DNA of 60,815 nucleotides from the NCBI GenBank assembly GCA_966250375.1, contig CBINHE010000015.1, positions 1 through 60,815 on the forward strand, given 5' to 3'. The notes beneath the pieces were generated by a model. The model ran no database searches, was not told the DNA's origin, and was given only the letters and a program-made list of their open reading frames with translations. Of the stretch, positions 1 through 8,640 are shown one piece after another. The translations under genes were made by a program, and so were the position numbers. Position 1 is the first letter of the stretch; every line of letters begins with the position of its first letter. This DNA is from CAMLDH01 sp966250375 (GTDB lineage: Bacteria; Pseudomonadota; Gammaproteobacteria; Burkholderiales; Burkholderiaceae_D).

Positions 1-397
1 TATCTGCAGTTGGAAATGGATAATTAATGCACTTTCTATTGCGAATTAGAATAACTTGGCAATCAGTTGCTTCGTGCTCATGCTGTCGCATATAGATGCG
101 AGGGTTTTTTGCCTGCTCGATATTGTTGAGATAATCATTGTTTGCAGCTCCGGCAACGCGTGGATAATCGCCGCTTACTACATTTGATCGGGAACGATAT
201 CTTGGGGCACTTTTCCCTGCTTTCGGCGTCGTAGGATGAGAGTTGGGCGGCCATGCATTTGATTGACCTGAAAATTGCGTGTCGCCACGCCATCTAAAGC
301 AAGACCAATAGCAGACCGCCCCTATGGCAGAATACGACACTGTACTTCGGCCTTGCATTTGTGTTTCATGTTCCTTTTCCATTTATAAACAAATTTT
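1..397. other. Non-coding left edge upstream of the T2SS operon
   Basis: I see no convincing coding frame, RNA gene or repeat here. The stretch just before gspG is AT-rich and probably carries the operon promoter. A TTGACC hexamer lies at 263-268, but it has no good -10 partner at normal spacing, so no promoter is called. Confidence 0.5.
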
Positions 398-862
398 ATG
401 CACACTGTTTTTTCGCTTTCCCGGCGCCGCACTTTCAATCATGCAGTTCAGCGTGGCTTTACGCTGATCGAGATCATGGTGGTGGTCGTGATTATGGGTA
501 TTCTGGCTGCGCTGATCGTTCCCAAACTGATGGGGCGCACTGACGATGCACGTATTATTGCCGCCAAACAGGATATCGCCACCGTCATGCAGGGGTTAAA
601 GCTATACAAGCTCGATAATCAGCGCTATCCGACCACCGAGCAAGGCTTGCAGGCGCTGATCAACAAGCCGACTTCCGGGCCGGCCGCCAATGGCTGGAAA
701 AGCGGAGGGTATATCGACAAGTTGCCCAAGGACCCGTGGGGCAATTTGTATCAGTTTCTGTCGCCCGGTGTAAAAGGCGAAGTCGATGTGTTTTCTCTTG
801 GTGCAGACGGACAGCCGGGTGGGGCTGGCAATGATGCCGATATCGGTTCGTGGAATCTCTGA
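398..862 (+). CDS. gspG: Type II secretion major pseudopilin GspG
   Basis: Major pseudopilin of the type II secretion system, which assembles in the inner membrane and periplasm into the pseudopilus that pushes substrates through the secretin. The 154-residue protein has a basic leader ending in QRG, then the prepilin peptidase site G/FTLIE with Glu at +5 and a hydrophobic helix (about residues 20-42). The GspG C-terminal region follows, with the YPTTEQGLQAL and LPKDPWGNLYQ motifs and an acidic calcium-site-like tail. No strong Shine-Dalgarno is visible, but this is the only Met before the cleavage site. It opens the operon and overlaps gspH by 13 bases. The assignment is secure. Confidence 0.96.
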   Translation: MHTVFSLSRRRTFNHAVQRGFTLIEIMVVVVIMGILAALIVPKLMGRTDDARIIAAKQDIATVMQGLKLYKLDNQRYPTTEQGLQALINKPTSGPAANGWKSGGYIDKLPKDPWGNLYQFLSPGVKGEVDVFSLGADGQPGGAGNDADIGSWNL

Positions 863-1374
863 TCAGGCATTCATTCATTCGTCCGGTTGGCGCCGGTTGG
901 CGTGTGCGATATCGGCGGTGCCCACATGGCTTCACACTGCTGGAGTTGCTGGTAGTAATTGTTATTGCCGGCATCACATTGGGACTGGTGTCATTTAACG
1001 CACTGCAGAGCGAACGCCAGATATTGCAGAGCGACGCGCAACGCATTGCACTATTGCTGCAACTGGCGAGGGACGAAGCCATTGTGCGCAATCGGCCGAT
1101 TGCGTTTGAGGCGGACCCACAGGGCTATCGTTTTTTGATGCGAGAAGACAATAAATGGCAAGCAATACCGAAGGACGACATGTTGCGCGAGCGCGAATTC
1201 AAGCGTTCTCCAGTCGACTTCGCGATCGATCCGCCCTTGCCGGAACAAACCCATCCTTTGCGGATCATCTTCGGACGCGAGCCGGTTGACAAGCCGTTTG
1301 TGCTCACGTTATCGACGGGCGATGCCAGTGTTGCAATCCATGCCGATGGCATCGGTCACTATGTGGTGGAATAG
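850..1374 (+). CDS. gspH: Type II secretion minor pseudopilin GspH
   Basis: Minor pseudopilin that joins the pseudopilus tip complex. The 174-residue product carries a long leader ending HG, a prepilin peptidase site followed by FTLLELLVVIVIAGITLG, and the GspH/FimT pattern (QRIALLLQLARDEAIVRNRPIAF, then a weakly conserved C-terminal beta domain). The start at 850 overlaps the end of gspG, which suggests translational coupling. Internal starts exist but would shorten the basic leader. Its stop codon directly abuts the ATG of gspI. Confidence 0.93.
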   Translation: MESLIRHSFIRPVGAGWRVRYRRCPHGFTLLELLVVIVIAGITLGLVSFNALQSERQILQSDAQRIALLLQLARDEAIVRNRPIAFEADPQGYRFLMREDNKWQAIPKDDMLREREFKRSPVDFAIDPPLPEQTHPLRIIFGREPVDKPFVLTLSTGDASVAIHADGIGHYVVE

Positions 1375-1782
1375 ATGAGGTGCACCCGCTTTCCGCTTGA
1401 ACGAGGGTGTACTCGCGCCCAAATGTCGGGATTTACGCTGCTCGAAGTCCTGGTCGCACTGGTGATCGTCGGCACCGCGTTGGGCGCCAGCTTGCGTGCG
1501 GTCGGCAGCCTCACGCAAAACAGCAGCGCCTTGCGCGCCTCGATGATGGCGACCTGGTCGGCGGAAAACCGGTTGTCGCAGATACGGCTGGCTTCGGAGT
1601 GGCCGGCGCTCGGCAAGCGCGCATTCGATTGTCCGCAGGATGATTTGCGCCTGACGTGCGAAGAGGAGGTGTTCAATACGCCGAATCCGTTCTTCCGCCG
1701 CGTGGAGGTGAGCGTATTTGATGCGCAAACGCCGGATCGCCGCATTGTCAAGCTCACGCAAGTGGTGCCGAATGCACACTAA
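1375..1782 (+). CDS. gspI: Type II secretion minor pseudopilin GspI
   Basis: Minor pseudopilin of 135 residues that initiates the pseudopilus tip with GspJ and GspK. The cleavage site is SG/FTLLEVLVALVIVG, followed by the family features of an early serine/alanine-rich helix (about 30-50) and a short beta domain. The ATG at 1375 begins one base after the gspH stop and gives a 19-residue basic leader. An internal ATG at 1423 would leave only MSG before the cleavage site, which is too short, so the upstream start is preferred. Its 3' end overlaps gspJ by 11 bases. Confidence 0.92.
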   Translation: MRCTRFPLERGCTRAQMSGFTLLEVLVALVIVGTALGASLRAVGSLTQNSSALRASMMATWSAENRLSQIRLASEWPALGKRAFDCPQDDLRLTCEEEVFNTPNPFFRRVEVSVFDAQTPDRRIVKLTQVVPNAH

Positions 1783-2443
1783 GCCGACCGGAAACAAGGG
1801 CTTTACGCTCATCGAATTACTGGTCGCCATCAGTGTGCTCGCGATTGTTGCGGTGCTTGGCTGGCGCGGCTTGGACGGCATTGTGCGCGCGCGCGTCGCG
1901 TTGACCAATGAGCTGGAGCAGACGCGCGGCATGCAGCTCGCGTTCGCGCAAATGCAAAGCGACTGCGCGCATATTGCCAAAGCAGGCGATATCGGCGGGC
2001 GCGCCACTTTGGTGGCAGAGCAGGGACGCGTGACCATGGTGCGCACCGTATTTGCCGACAATCAGCCATCCCGTGTGCAAGTGGTTGCCTATCGTTTGCG
2101 GGACGGGGCGTTGACGCGCCAGGAATCAGTCGCGACGCGCGACTTGACGGTGTTGGATGCCGCGTGGCGCGAAGCATTGGGCGATACCAGCAAGAGCCAG
2201 GCTGTGCTGCTGCAGTCCCATATTTCGGCGATGATGGTGCGGTCATGGTTCAGCGATAGTCTGGGCTGGCGTGTGGCTTCTGCTGGTACGAATGCGCCGA
2301 CTGCGAATGCGCCGACTGCGAATGCGCCGACTGGCGGGGTGCCAGGAGCTGCTGCTGTTGCTCCAACTGGATTGGAAGTGGCGTTGCAATTGCAGGGCCA
2401 CAGCAACAGCATGATCAAGGTGTTTTTGCTGGGGGCGATATGA
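1772..2443 (+). CDS. gspJ: Type II secretion minor pseudopilin GspJ
   Basis: Minor pseudopilin of 223 residues from the ATG at 1772, giving the leader MHTKPTGNKG, then FTLIELLVAISVLAIVAVLG. The frame is open upstream to 1718, but that reading would add 18 residues lying inside gspI. The family RGLDGIVRAR motif follows the helix. Near the C-terminus three copies of NAPTA/NAPTG form a short in-frame tandem repeat that looks like an insertion in a loop. It ends with an ATGA overlap with gspK. Confidence 0.92.
   Translation: MHTKPTGNKGFTLIELLVAISVLAIVAVLGWRGLDGIVRARVALTNELEQTRGMQLAFAQMQSDCAHIAKAGDIGGRATLVAEQGRVTMVRTVFADNQPSRVQVVAYRLRDGALTRQESVATRDLTVLDAAWREALGDTSKSQAVLLQSHISAMMVRSWFSDSLGWRVASAGTNAPTANAPTANAPTGGVPGAAAVAPTGLEVALQLQGHSNSMIKVFLLGAI
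2291..2335 (+). repeat. Three 15-bp tandem repeats inside gspJ
   Basis: Three consecutive copies of AATGCGCCGACTGCG; the last differs only in its final two bases. They are in frame and encode NAPTA, NAPTA, NAPTG. Copy number can change by slippage without breaking the frame. Confidence 0.9.
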
Positions 2444-3387
2444 GCGCGCGTCGGGTCTTGCCAGCGCGTCAACGCGGTGTCGCGGTAATTACTGCGCTAC
2501 TGCTGACTACGCTTGCCATTACCATTGTCGCCAGTCTTTTTTGGCAGCAGCAGGTACAGGTGCGTTCGATCGAGAATCAGCGCATGCAATTGCAAAAGCA
2601 GTGGATACTGCGTGGCGCGCTGGATTGGGCACGGCTGATTTTGCGGGAAGATGCGAAGGCATCGTCAAGTGATAACCTGGATGAGCCGTGGGCGGTGCCG
2701 CTGGAAGAAACAAAACTTGATCAATATGTCGAAGACGGCGGCGGCGATGCGGAAGCCAGTGATGCCGCATTGTCCGGCAATATCATCGATGCGCAATCGC
2801 GCTATAACCTGACCAACTTGTGCGGTAATGGACAAATCAACCTGCGTGAGGTGAAGGCATTCGCAAGCTTGCTGTCCAGCCTGCGTCTCAATCCCGTATT
2901 GGCCCAGGCGACCGCGAACATGATGGCGTCCGCGCAAAAGAAAACGGAAGGCTCAGCCAATAATGCAGCGCAGCCGATGGATATCAAACAGCTTGAAGAT
3001 TTGCTCGCGGTGCCGGGGTTTTCAGCCGAAACTCTGGAGAAAGTAAAGGATTTTGTTGTGGTATTGCCGCGTACTACACCGATTAACGTCAATACAGCAT
3101 CAGCCGAAGTATTGGCTGCCAGAATTGATACACTGCCGCTTGCGGATGCAACCAGGCTGGTAGTATCCCGAAAGAAGGCCATTTTTCGAGATATCCCTAC
3201 TTTTTTATCGCAAGGTTTGCCGGGAAGAGAGCTCAAAGCGTCGTCCTCCGAGATATCGGTCAGTACCAATTACTTTATCGTGAATGGCGACGTGCACTTG
3301 AGCCGCGCCTCGCTGCAAGTGCAAGCATTGATTGAGCGCGACAACGGCATGAAGACCACCAAAGTCATCTGGATTCGAGAAAACTGA
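2440..3387 (+). CDS. gspK: Type II secretion minor pseudopilin GspK
   Basis: The large minor pseudopilin that caps the pseudopilus. The 315-residue protein has the leader MSARRVLPARQRG and then VAVITALLLTTLAITIV. Residue +5 is Ile rather than Glu, the recognised exception in GspK. The large globular domain shows the IIDAQSRYNLTNL motif near residue 110 and the helix-hairpin-helix-like segment PINVNTASAEVLAA. Start and stop geometry (ATGA overlap with gspJ) support coupled translation. Confidence 0.94.
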   Translation: MSARRVLPARQRGVAVITALLLTTLAITIVASLFWQQQVQVRSIENQRMQLQKQWILRGALDWARLILREDAKASSSDNLDEPWAVPLEETKLDQYVEDGGGDAEASDAALSGNIIDAQSRYNLTNLCGNGQINLREVKAFASLLSSLRLNPVLAQATANMMASAQKKTEGSANNAAQPMDIKQLEDLLAVPGFSAETLEKVKDFVVVLPRTTPINVNTASAEVLAARIDTLPLADATRLVVSRKKAIFRDIPTFLSQGLPGRELKASSSEISVSTNYFIVNGDVHLSRASLQVQALIERDNGMKTTKVIWIREN

Positions 3388-3440
3388 GAGTTTGATAGTC
3401 TGGGGGCCGGGGAGCGCAATGTTTAAGCCCCCCCTCCTCA

Positions 3441-4739
3441 ATGTCCAAACGAAATAGAAAACGAGACGCCTTGAGCACACTGTATATCCGATTACCGTCC
3501 AAGGCCGCTGCCGACAGTGCACCGCACTGGATCGCATTGGCCTGTCCATTTGCATTGGTGTCGCATGGCGAGGCGATTGAACGCGAAGGCGTCACGCCGC
3601 TGTCCGACTTGTCCGAGACCGTGGCCAAAGCGCAGCGCGTGGTTCTGTTGCTGGCGGCCAGCGATGTGACGTTGCTGCGGGTGCAAGTGCCGCCGCTGTC
3701 GCCGTCCCGCCTGAGAGCCGCGTTGCCGCATCTGGTCGAGGACCAGTTGATGTCCGATCCCGCCGAATGCATCGTCGTGGCCGGCCCCGCAACTGACGGT
3801 TTGCGCACGATAGCGGTCGTCAATCGCGGCTGGCTGGAGATTTTAACCAAGACTGTCGGCACCTTCGGCGCGCGCAATATCGCCGCAGTGCCGGCCCAGT
3901 TGTGCCTGCCGCATCAACCCAGCGTCGTCTCAGCCGCGGTGAACGGGCAGGATGCCAATCTCGATCTGACCTTGCGCCTGTCGGAGCAGGATGGAATCGG
4001 TTTGCCGATCATGCCGGAAAAGCCGGAATCCGCCGCGCACGATGTGGTACAGGCGATATGCGCGCTGGTGCCGAAGTCGCCGGTTACGCTCTACGTGCCG
4101 CACCCGGAGTTGCGTTCTTATCAGGATAAGGTCGAGGCCATGTCGGCGCTGGAGCAGCGCATCACCGTCTACGCCGATAACTGGTCGCGCTGGATTGCGG
4201 GCGCGAGGCATGTTGCTCTGGATTTGACGACAGGCACTGACGCCGGTGCCGGGCCAAAGACAGACTGGCGCGCATGGCGCTGGCCGATCGCGCTCGCAAG
4301 TGCCGCGCTTTTGATCAACATCATTGGCTTGAACATTGACTGGCTGCGCATGAAGCGCGAAGCCAATGCATTGAGCGCGGCCATGACCCAGACCTACCGG
4401 GCGACGTATCCCAACGAAACGGTGATCGTCGATCCCATTGCGCAGATGCATCAAAAAATCGCCGCAGCGCAACACGATGCGGGTCAGGTTGCGCCAGACG
4501 ACTTTACGGCGCTGGCCGCCAGTTTTAGTGAAGCCTGGGGACAAGTGGTGCAAGCGCCGGATCGCAAAAACGCGGCGCTTGGCATTGCCGCGCTGGAATA
4601 TCGTGACCGTAGTTTGATCGTACGTCTGAAAGCCGACGGCGCGCTGCCAACTAATCAAATGAAAGCGGCGCTGGCTGCGCGTAATTTGTCGCTTTCGCAA
4701 CCGACCGAAGGCGTGTGGCAGATCCGGAGCGCCAAATGA
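3441..4739 (+). CDS. gspL: Type II secretion inner-membrane protein GspL
   Basis: Bitopic inner-membrane platform protein that recruits the GspE ATPase to GspF and GspM. Residues 1-275 form the actin-like cytoplasmic domain (VVLLLAASDVTLLRV, LPHLVEDQL). A transmembrane segment follows near 285-303 (WRWPIALASAALLINIIGL), then a periplasmic ferredoxin-like domain. A TTG at 3471, giving a protein starting STLYIRLPSKAAAD, is a reasonable alternative start because the first ten residues are very basic and family N-termini tend to begin there. It ends in an ATGA overlap with gspM. Confidence 0.92.
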   Translation: MSKRNRKRDALSTLYIRLPSKAAADSAPHWIALACPFALVSHGEAIEREGVTPLSDLSETVAKAQRVVLLLAASDVTLLRVQVPPLSPSRLRAALPHLVEDQLMSDPAECIVVAGPATDGLRTIAVVNRGWLEILTKTVGTFGARNIAAVPAQLCLPHQPSVVSAAVNGQDANLDLTLRLSEQDGIGLPIMPEKPESAAHDVVQAICALVPKSPVTLYVPHPELRSYQDKVEAMSALEQRITVYADNWSRWIAGARHVALDLTTGTDAGAGPKTDWRAWRWPIALASAALLINIIGLNIDWLRMKREANALSAAMTQTYRATYPNETVIVDPIAQMHQKIAAAQHDAGQVAPDDFTALAASFSEAWGQVVQAPDRKNAALGIAALEYRDRSLIVRLKADGALPTNQMKAALAARNLSLSQPTEGVWQIRSAK

Positions 4740-5245
4740 ACTTGAGCATATTGAACGGACTCCTCGAGTCGCTGGCGGTATTCTGGAGGGAGCGCAATGC
4801 GCGCGAGCGCAAGGCAATCGCGTTGGCAGCGCTGGTGATCGTTCTGGCACTGATTTATTCGATCTTTATCGGCCCCGCATTGGCCGGTCGCGCACAACTG
4901 GAAAAGGCCTTGCCCGCGCTGCGTCAGCAAGCAGCCGAATTACAGTTACTATCAAAACAGGCAACCGCACTTGCCGGCGTGACCGCGCCGCCTGCCGTCG
5001 TGATCACCAAGGACAGCCTTGAGGCAGCGCTCACGCGTAGAGGATTGAAGCCGCAGAGCGTGGTGCTGACCGGCGAGCTTGTCAAACTGCAATTCGAATC
5101 GGCTTCGTTCGCCGGCATCGTGAACTGGCTTGACGAAATGCAAAAAAATGCCCGGCTATCGGTGGTGGAGGCCAACATCGAAGCATTGGCGCCGGTCGAC
5201 ATGGTCAATGCGACCTTGACCTTGCGGCAACAGAGGAATGACTAA
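4736..5245 (+). CDS. gspM: Type II secretion inner-membrane protein GspM
   Basis: Partner of GspL in the inner-membrane assembly platform. The 169-residue protein has a short cytoplasmic N-terminus with the ERKAIALAALVI pattern leading into one transmembrane helix (about 24-42). A coiled-coil stretch rich in LRQQAAELQLL follows, then a C-terminal ferredoxin-like fold with the GIVNWLDEMQKNARLSV motif. The start is set by the ATGA overlap with gspL; seven more upstream codons are open but lie inside gspL. Confidence 0.92.
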   Translation: MNLSILNGLLESLAVFWRERNARERKAIALAALVIVLALIYSIFIGPALAGRAQLEKALPALRQQAAELQLLSKQATALAGVTAPPAVVITKDSLEAALTRRGLKPQSVVLTGELVKLQFESASFAGIVNWLDEMQKNARLSVVEANIEALAPVDMVNATLTLRQQRND

Positions 5246-5269
5246 AAAGATGAATAAAGGAAAGAGCAA

Positions 5270-6043
5270 GTGCGGCACCCCGTGATATGGTTGCTGGCAG
5301 GAATCATCAGCGTGGCGGCCACCGCGCTGGCATTCTGCCCAGCGGCCTGGATGGTGCCATTGGTGGAGCGGCAAACGGCTGGGCGGTTGACGCTAGGGGA
5401 TGCGCAAGGCACGTTATGGCGCGGTTCTGCCTTCATTGGCGGCGCGCCCAGTGGCGTCGACCCGGTGACGCCGTTGTTACCCGGCCGTTTTTCATGGCGA
5501 TTGTCGCCGATGGCGCTACTGGGACAGGTGGATGCGGAGTTGGAAAACCCTTCTGCGTTGTCGCTACCGGTCAAGGTGACCGGTAGCTGGTCCCAATGGC
5601 AAATCAGTCCGTCGGCGATCCTGCTGCCGGCCGAACGCTTATCCGGATTAGGGGCGCCGCTGAACACGGTGCAATTGACCGGACAGATGCGTCTGTCGTG
5701 GACGCCGTTGCAGTTGATGCGGCAAGATGACAAGGTGAGTGTGACCGGCGTAATGGATCTGGAAATGAACGACATTGCATCGCGCCTGTCCTCGATCAAA
5801 CCCTTGGGTGCGTATGCTCTTACGATGGAGTGGCGCGGACAGGAGGCGCAGCTGGCGCTGAAGACGGTCAAGGGGCCGATGCTGTTGAGCGGTAGCGGCA
5901 AGCTGGTGAATGGACGTTTGCAGTTTTCCGGAAAGGCAAAAGCAGAGGAGGGGCAGGAAGAACGGTTGGCAGTTTTACTCAATTTGCTGGGCCAACGGCG
6001 TAGAGAAGGCAACAAGAACATTATCGCGTTAGAGTTCAAATGA
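5270..6043 (+). CDS. gspN: Type II secretion protein GspN
   Basis: Accessory T2SS protein of 257 residues, predicted to be anchored in the inner membrane with a periplasmic body. It has an N-terminal hydrophobic segment (residues 3-25), then the GspN features TAGRLTLGDAQGTLWRGSAFIGG and a C-terminal LVNGRLQFSGKAKAEEG pattern. The start is GTG at 5270, preceded by an AAAGGAAAG ribosome-binding site. GspN is absent from many T2SS operons and its exact job is unsettled. The stop overlaps an ATG at 6040 that is an alternative start for gspD. Confidence 0.88.
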   Translation: MRHPVIWLLAGIISVAATALAFCPAAWMVPLVERQTAGRLTLGDAQGTLWRGSAFIGGAPSGVDPVTPLLPGRFSWRLSPMALLGQVDAELENPSALSLPVKVTGSWSQWQISPSAILLPAERLSGLGAPLNTVQLTGQMRLSWTPLQLMRQDDKVSVTGVMDLEMNDIASRLSSIKPLGAYALTMEWRGQEAQLALKTVKGPMLLSGSGKLVNGRLQFSGKAKAEEGQEERLAVLLNLLGQRRREGNKNIIALEFK

Positions 6044-6064
6044 CAAAAAATCCATTAATAGTAC

Positions 6065-6107
6065 GGCCCGATTCGGGCCTAGGTTGCACCCTCTCCCCAT
6101 GGGAGAG
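6065..6107. repeat. Two REP-like hairpins at the gspN-gspD junction
   Basis: Two perfect inverted repeats stand side by side: GGCCCG-att-CGGGCC (6065-6079) and CTCTCCC-cat-GGGAGAG (6091-6107). The second resembles hairpins at 8527-8542 and 52592-52611. They lie between the gspN stop and the preferred gspD start, so they would form structures in the operon mRNA. Confidence 0.65.
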
Positions 6108-6141
6108 AGCCAGGGGGGAGACAGGAAGTTCGGAGGACGAC

Positions 6142-8421
6142 ATGTCGTCTGCCAGTCTGACGACACAGGCGGGCAAACCTGTGCATGCCCTGCAAGAGAA
6201 GGAATGCGGCTCCATATTTACGCGTGCCGCATCAATAACAAAGGCCTTGCAAGAATCAGCCGGCTGGCGTCGCTGGAGTGCGGCGGTCGCGTTGTCGTGT
6301 GCGATGGCCGGCATCCAGCCATCCCATGCGCAGGAGCCGACGGCAGGCCAGGCTACGCTGAACTTCGTCGGCGCCGATATCGAATCGGTCATCAAGGCGA
6401 TCGGTCACTACACCAGCCGCACCTTCATCATCGATCCGCGCGTCAAGGGAACGATCAGCGTCGTGTCCGAAAAGCCCGTTTCCAAGGCGGAGGCATTCCA
6501 GTTGCTGACCTCGGCCCTGCGGTTGCAGGGGTATGCGGTTGTCAACACCGATGGATTCGTCAAAGTCGTGCCGGAAGCGGACGCCAAATTGCAAGCCGGC
6601 CCGATTCAGGGCGGGGCCATCCGAGGAGACCAGATTGCGACCCAGATTTTCCGCTTGAATTATGAATCTGCGGCCAACCTGGTGACGGTGCTGCGTCCGC
6701 TGATTTCGCCCAATAACACGATCAATGCGAACCCCGGCAACAACACGATCGTGATCACCGACTATGCCGACAATCTGCGCCGCCTGAGCAAGATCATTGC
6801 TGCGCTGGATGCGCCGGCCGGTGGCGACATGGATGTGGTGCCGATAAAAAATGCAATTGCGAGCGACATTGCAATGATGGTCAATCGTTTGCTGGAGCCG
6901 AGTGGCGGCGGTCCCGGCCAGGACGCCGGGCGAGTCAGCTTGCTGGCCGACGCGCGGACCAATTCAGTGGTCTTGCGCGCGCCATCCGTCGCGCGTGCGA
7001 ACCTGGCGAAATCGCTGATCGCCAAGCTTGACCAGCCGACGGTGCAACCGGGCAACGTGCACGTGATCTACTTGCGTAATGCCGATGCGATCAAACTCGC
7101 GCAAACCCTGCGTGCAGTGGTCGCATTCGACACATCGGCGCAGGGCGCAACGGCAACACCTGCTTCCGCACCGAGCGCTCCGGGTGGGTCGACCGGCAAC
7201 GCCGGCATGCAGATCCCACCATCGGCGCCACAACAAACGTCGTTGCCTGCGGGGGGGGCGGCCGGGTTCATTCAGGCCGATGCCGCGACCAATACAATCA
7301 TCATCACGGCCAGTGAAGCGGTCTATCGCAATTTGCGTACGGTCATTGACCAGTTGGATGCGCGACGCGCCCAAGTCTACGTGGAGGCTCTCATTGTCGA
7401 AGTCACCTCCGATCGCGCTGCCGAGTTCGGGATTCAGTGGGCGGGATTGAGCGGCAACGGCACCAGCAGTTATCGGGTCGGAACGGTGACCGGATTTTCG
7501 ACTGGCGGCAATAACCTGATTACACAAGCGACTGCCAGAGCCGCCGGCACTGCGCTTAGCGCACCGGGGAACGGACTGAATCTCGGCATTTTCCGCCAGC
7601 TCAATGGAGAGGTCGGCCTGGGCGCATTGGCTCGCGCATTGGAAAGCGATGGCAATGCCAACATCCTGTCCATGCCCAATCTGCTTACGCTCGATAACGA
7701 AGAAGCGAAAATCATCGTGGGGCAGAACGTGCCGTTCGTGACCGGCCAATTTACCACGGCCGCATCGGCCGCCGGCGCGGCCGGCGTGAATCCGTTCCAG
7801 ACCATCGAGCGCAAGGATGTCGGTTTGTCGCTGCGCGTGCGGCCGCAGGTATCGGAAGGCGGCTCGGTCAAGATGGCGATTTACCAGGAAACGTCTAATG
7901 TTCGACCGACCACCAATGCGGCCGATATCATTACCGACAAACGCTCGATTGAAACCAATGTATTGGTCGACGACGGCCAGATCATCGTGCTGGGCGGTTT
8001 GATCGACGATACTGGCAGCGACACTATAGAGAAGGTGCCGGGCCTGGGCGATATTCCGGTCATTGGCAACCTGTTCTCGTACCAGACGCGCAAACGCGTC
8101 AAAAGAAACTTGATGGTATTCCTGCGGCCGACCGTAGTGCGCACCAATGATCAAAGCATCAATGTCGCAGGCGACCGCTACGATTACATTCGCAATGTCC
8201 AAATCAAGGGGCAACCTGAACAGACAATCATATTGCCGAACTTGGGGACCCCGATAGTGCCGCAGTTGCAAGATGGTCGGCTGATCGATGGGCCTTTATA
8301 TAATGCCGATCCGGGAACCAAAGGCGCACCGCAGAAATCCATTCCACAGCAGACTGCGCCGCAGCAACCGCCAACGCCGCAGCAACCGCCAACGCAGCAG
8401 CAACCGCCAATGATCAATTAA
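6142..8421 (+). CDS. gspD: Type II secretion secretin GspD
   Basis: Outer-membrane secretin forming the multimeric exit pore. From the ATG at 6142 it has 759 residues: a long charged leader, a hydrophobic signal core ending SHA/Q, then N0 (LNFVGADIESVIKAIG), N1-N3 modules separated by a Ser/Gly/Pro-rich linker, the secretin core (VGQNVPFVTGQF, VLGGLIDD, PGLGDIPVIGNLF) and a Pro/Gln-rich tail of repeated QQPPT. I chose 6142 because GGAGGACGAC sits directly before it. The frame stays open to an ATG at 6040, but those 34 codons read through a palindromic repeat. A G8 run at 7251-7258 lies in the coding sequence. Confidence 0.95.
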   Translation: MSSASLTTQAGKPVHALQEKECGSIFTRAASITKALQESAGWRRWSAAVALSCAMAGIQPSHAQEPTAGQATLNFVGADIESVIKAIGHYTSRTFIIDPRVKGTISVVSEKPVSKAEAFQLLTSALRLQGYAVVNTDGFVKVVPEADAKLQAGPIQGGAIRGDQIATQIFRLNYESAANLVTVLRPLISPNNTINANPGNNTIVITDYADNLRRLSKIIAALDAPAGGDMDVVPIKNAIASDIAMMVNRLLEPSGGGPGQDAGRVSLLADARTNSVVLRAPSVARANLAKSLIAKLDQPTVQPGNVHVIYLRNADAIKLAQTLRAVVAFDTSAQGATATPASAPSAPGGSTGNAGMQIPPSAPQQTSLPAGGAAGFIQADAATNTIIITASEAVYRNLRTVIDQLDARRAQVYVEALIVEVTSDRAAEFGIQWAGLSGNGTSSYRVGTVTGFSTGGNNLITQATARAAGTALSAPGNGLNLGIFRQLNGEVGLGALARALESDGNANILSMPNLLTLDNEEAKIIVGQNVPFVTGQFTTAASAAGAAGVNPFQTIERKDVGLSLRVRPQVSEGGSVKMAIYQETSNVRPTTNAADIITDKRSIETNVLVDDGQIIVLGGLIDDTGSDTIEKVPGLGDIPVIGNLFSYQTRKRVKRNLMVFLRPTVVRTNDQSINVAGDRYDYIRNVQIKGQPEQTIILPNLGTPIVPQLQDGRLIDGPLYNADPGTKGAPQKSIPQQTAPQQPPTPQQPPTQQQPPMIN

Positions 8422-8520
8422 CCATCAGCAATGACTATCAACCTGGAAATGGCAGCAGACCACTCGCCTCTACCTGGCAAGCCTGAGGGACATTGAGTTT
8501 ATGAGATATTTTATTTGCAC

Positions 8521-8595
8521 TCTGCTCCCAGAGGGAGAAGGGAAGGGCAGTCAAAGCATTGCTTTGAGGGATGACGCCTTGCCAGACTGCCCACC
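8521..8595. repeat. REP-like palindromic repeat between gspD and gspE
   Basis: The 219-base gspD-gspE gap holds an 8-bp inverted repeat, GGGCAGTC (8545-8552) and GACTGCCC (8585-8592). Between them is the palindrome CAAAGCATTGCTTTG (8552-8566), and before them CTCCC-agagg-GAG. Similar wording recurs near 52590-52650, so this is a dispersed repeat family member. Confidence 0.65.
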
Positions 8596-8640
8596 AGCCG
8601 CACACTCTTGTGCGTTTTACTACTGTTTCTAGGTCCCATC

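Noticed and set aside
3930..4850. 306-codon open frame on the minus strand
   Set aside because: Antisense to gspL/gspM, no domain.
6964..8271. 435-codon open frame on the minus strand
   Set aside because: Antisense to gspD; its codon content mirrors the GC-rich sense frame and it shows no domain.
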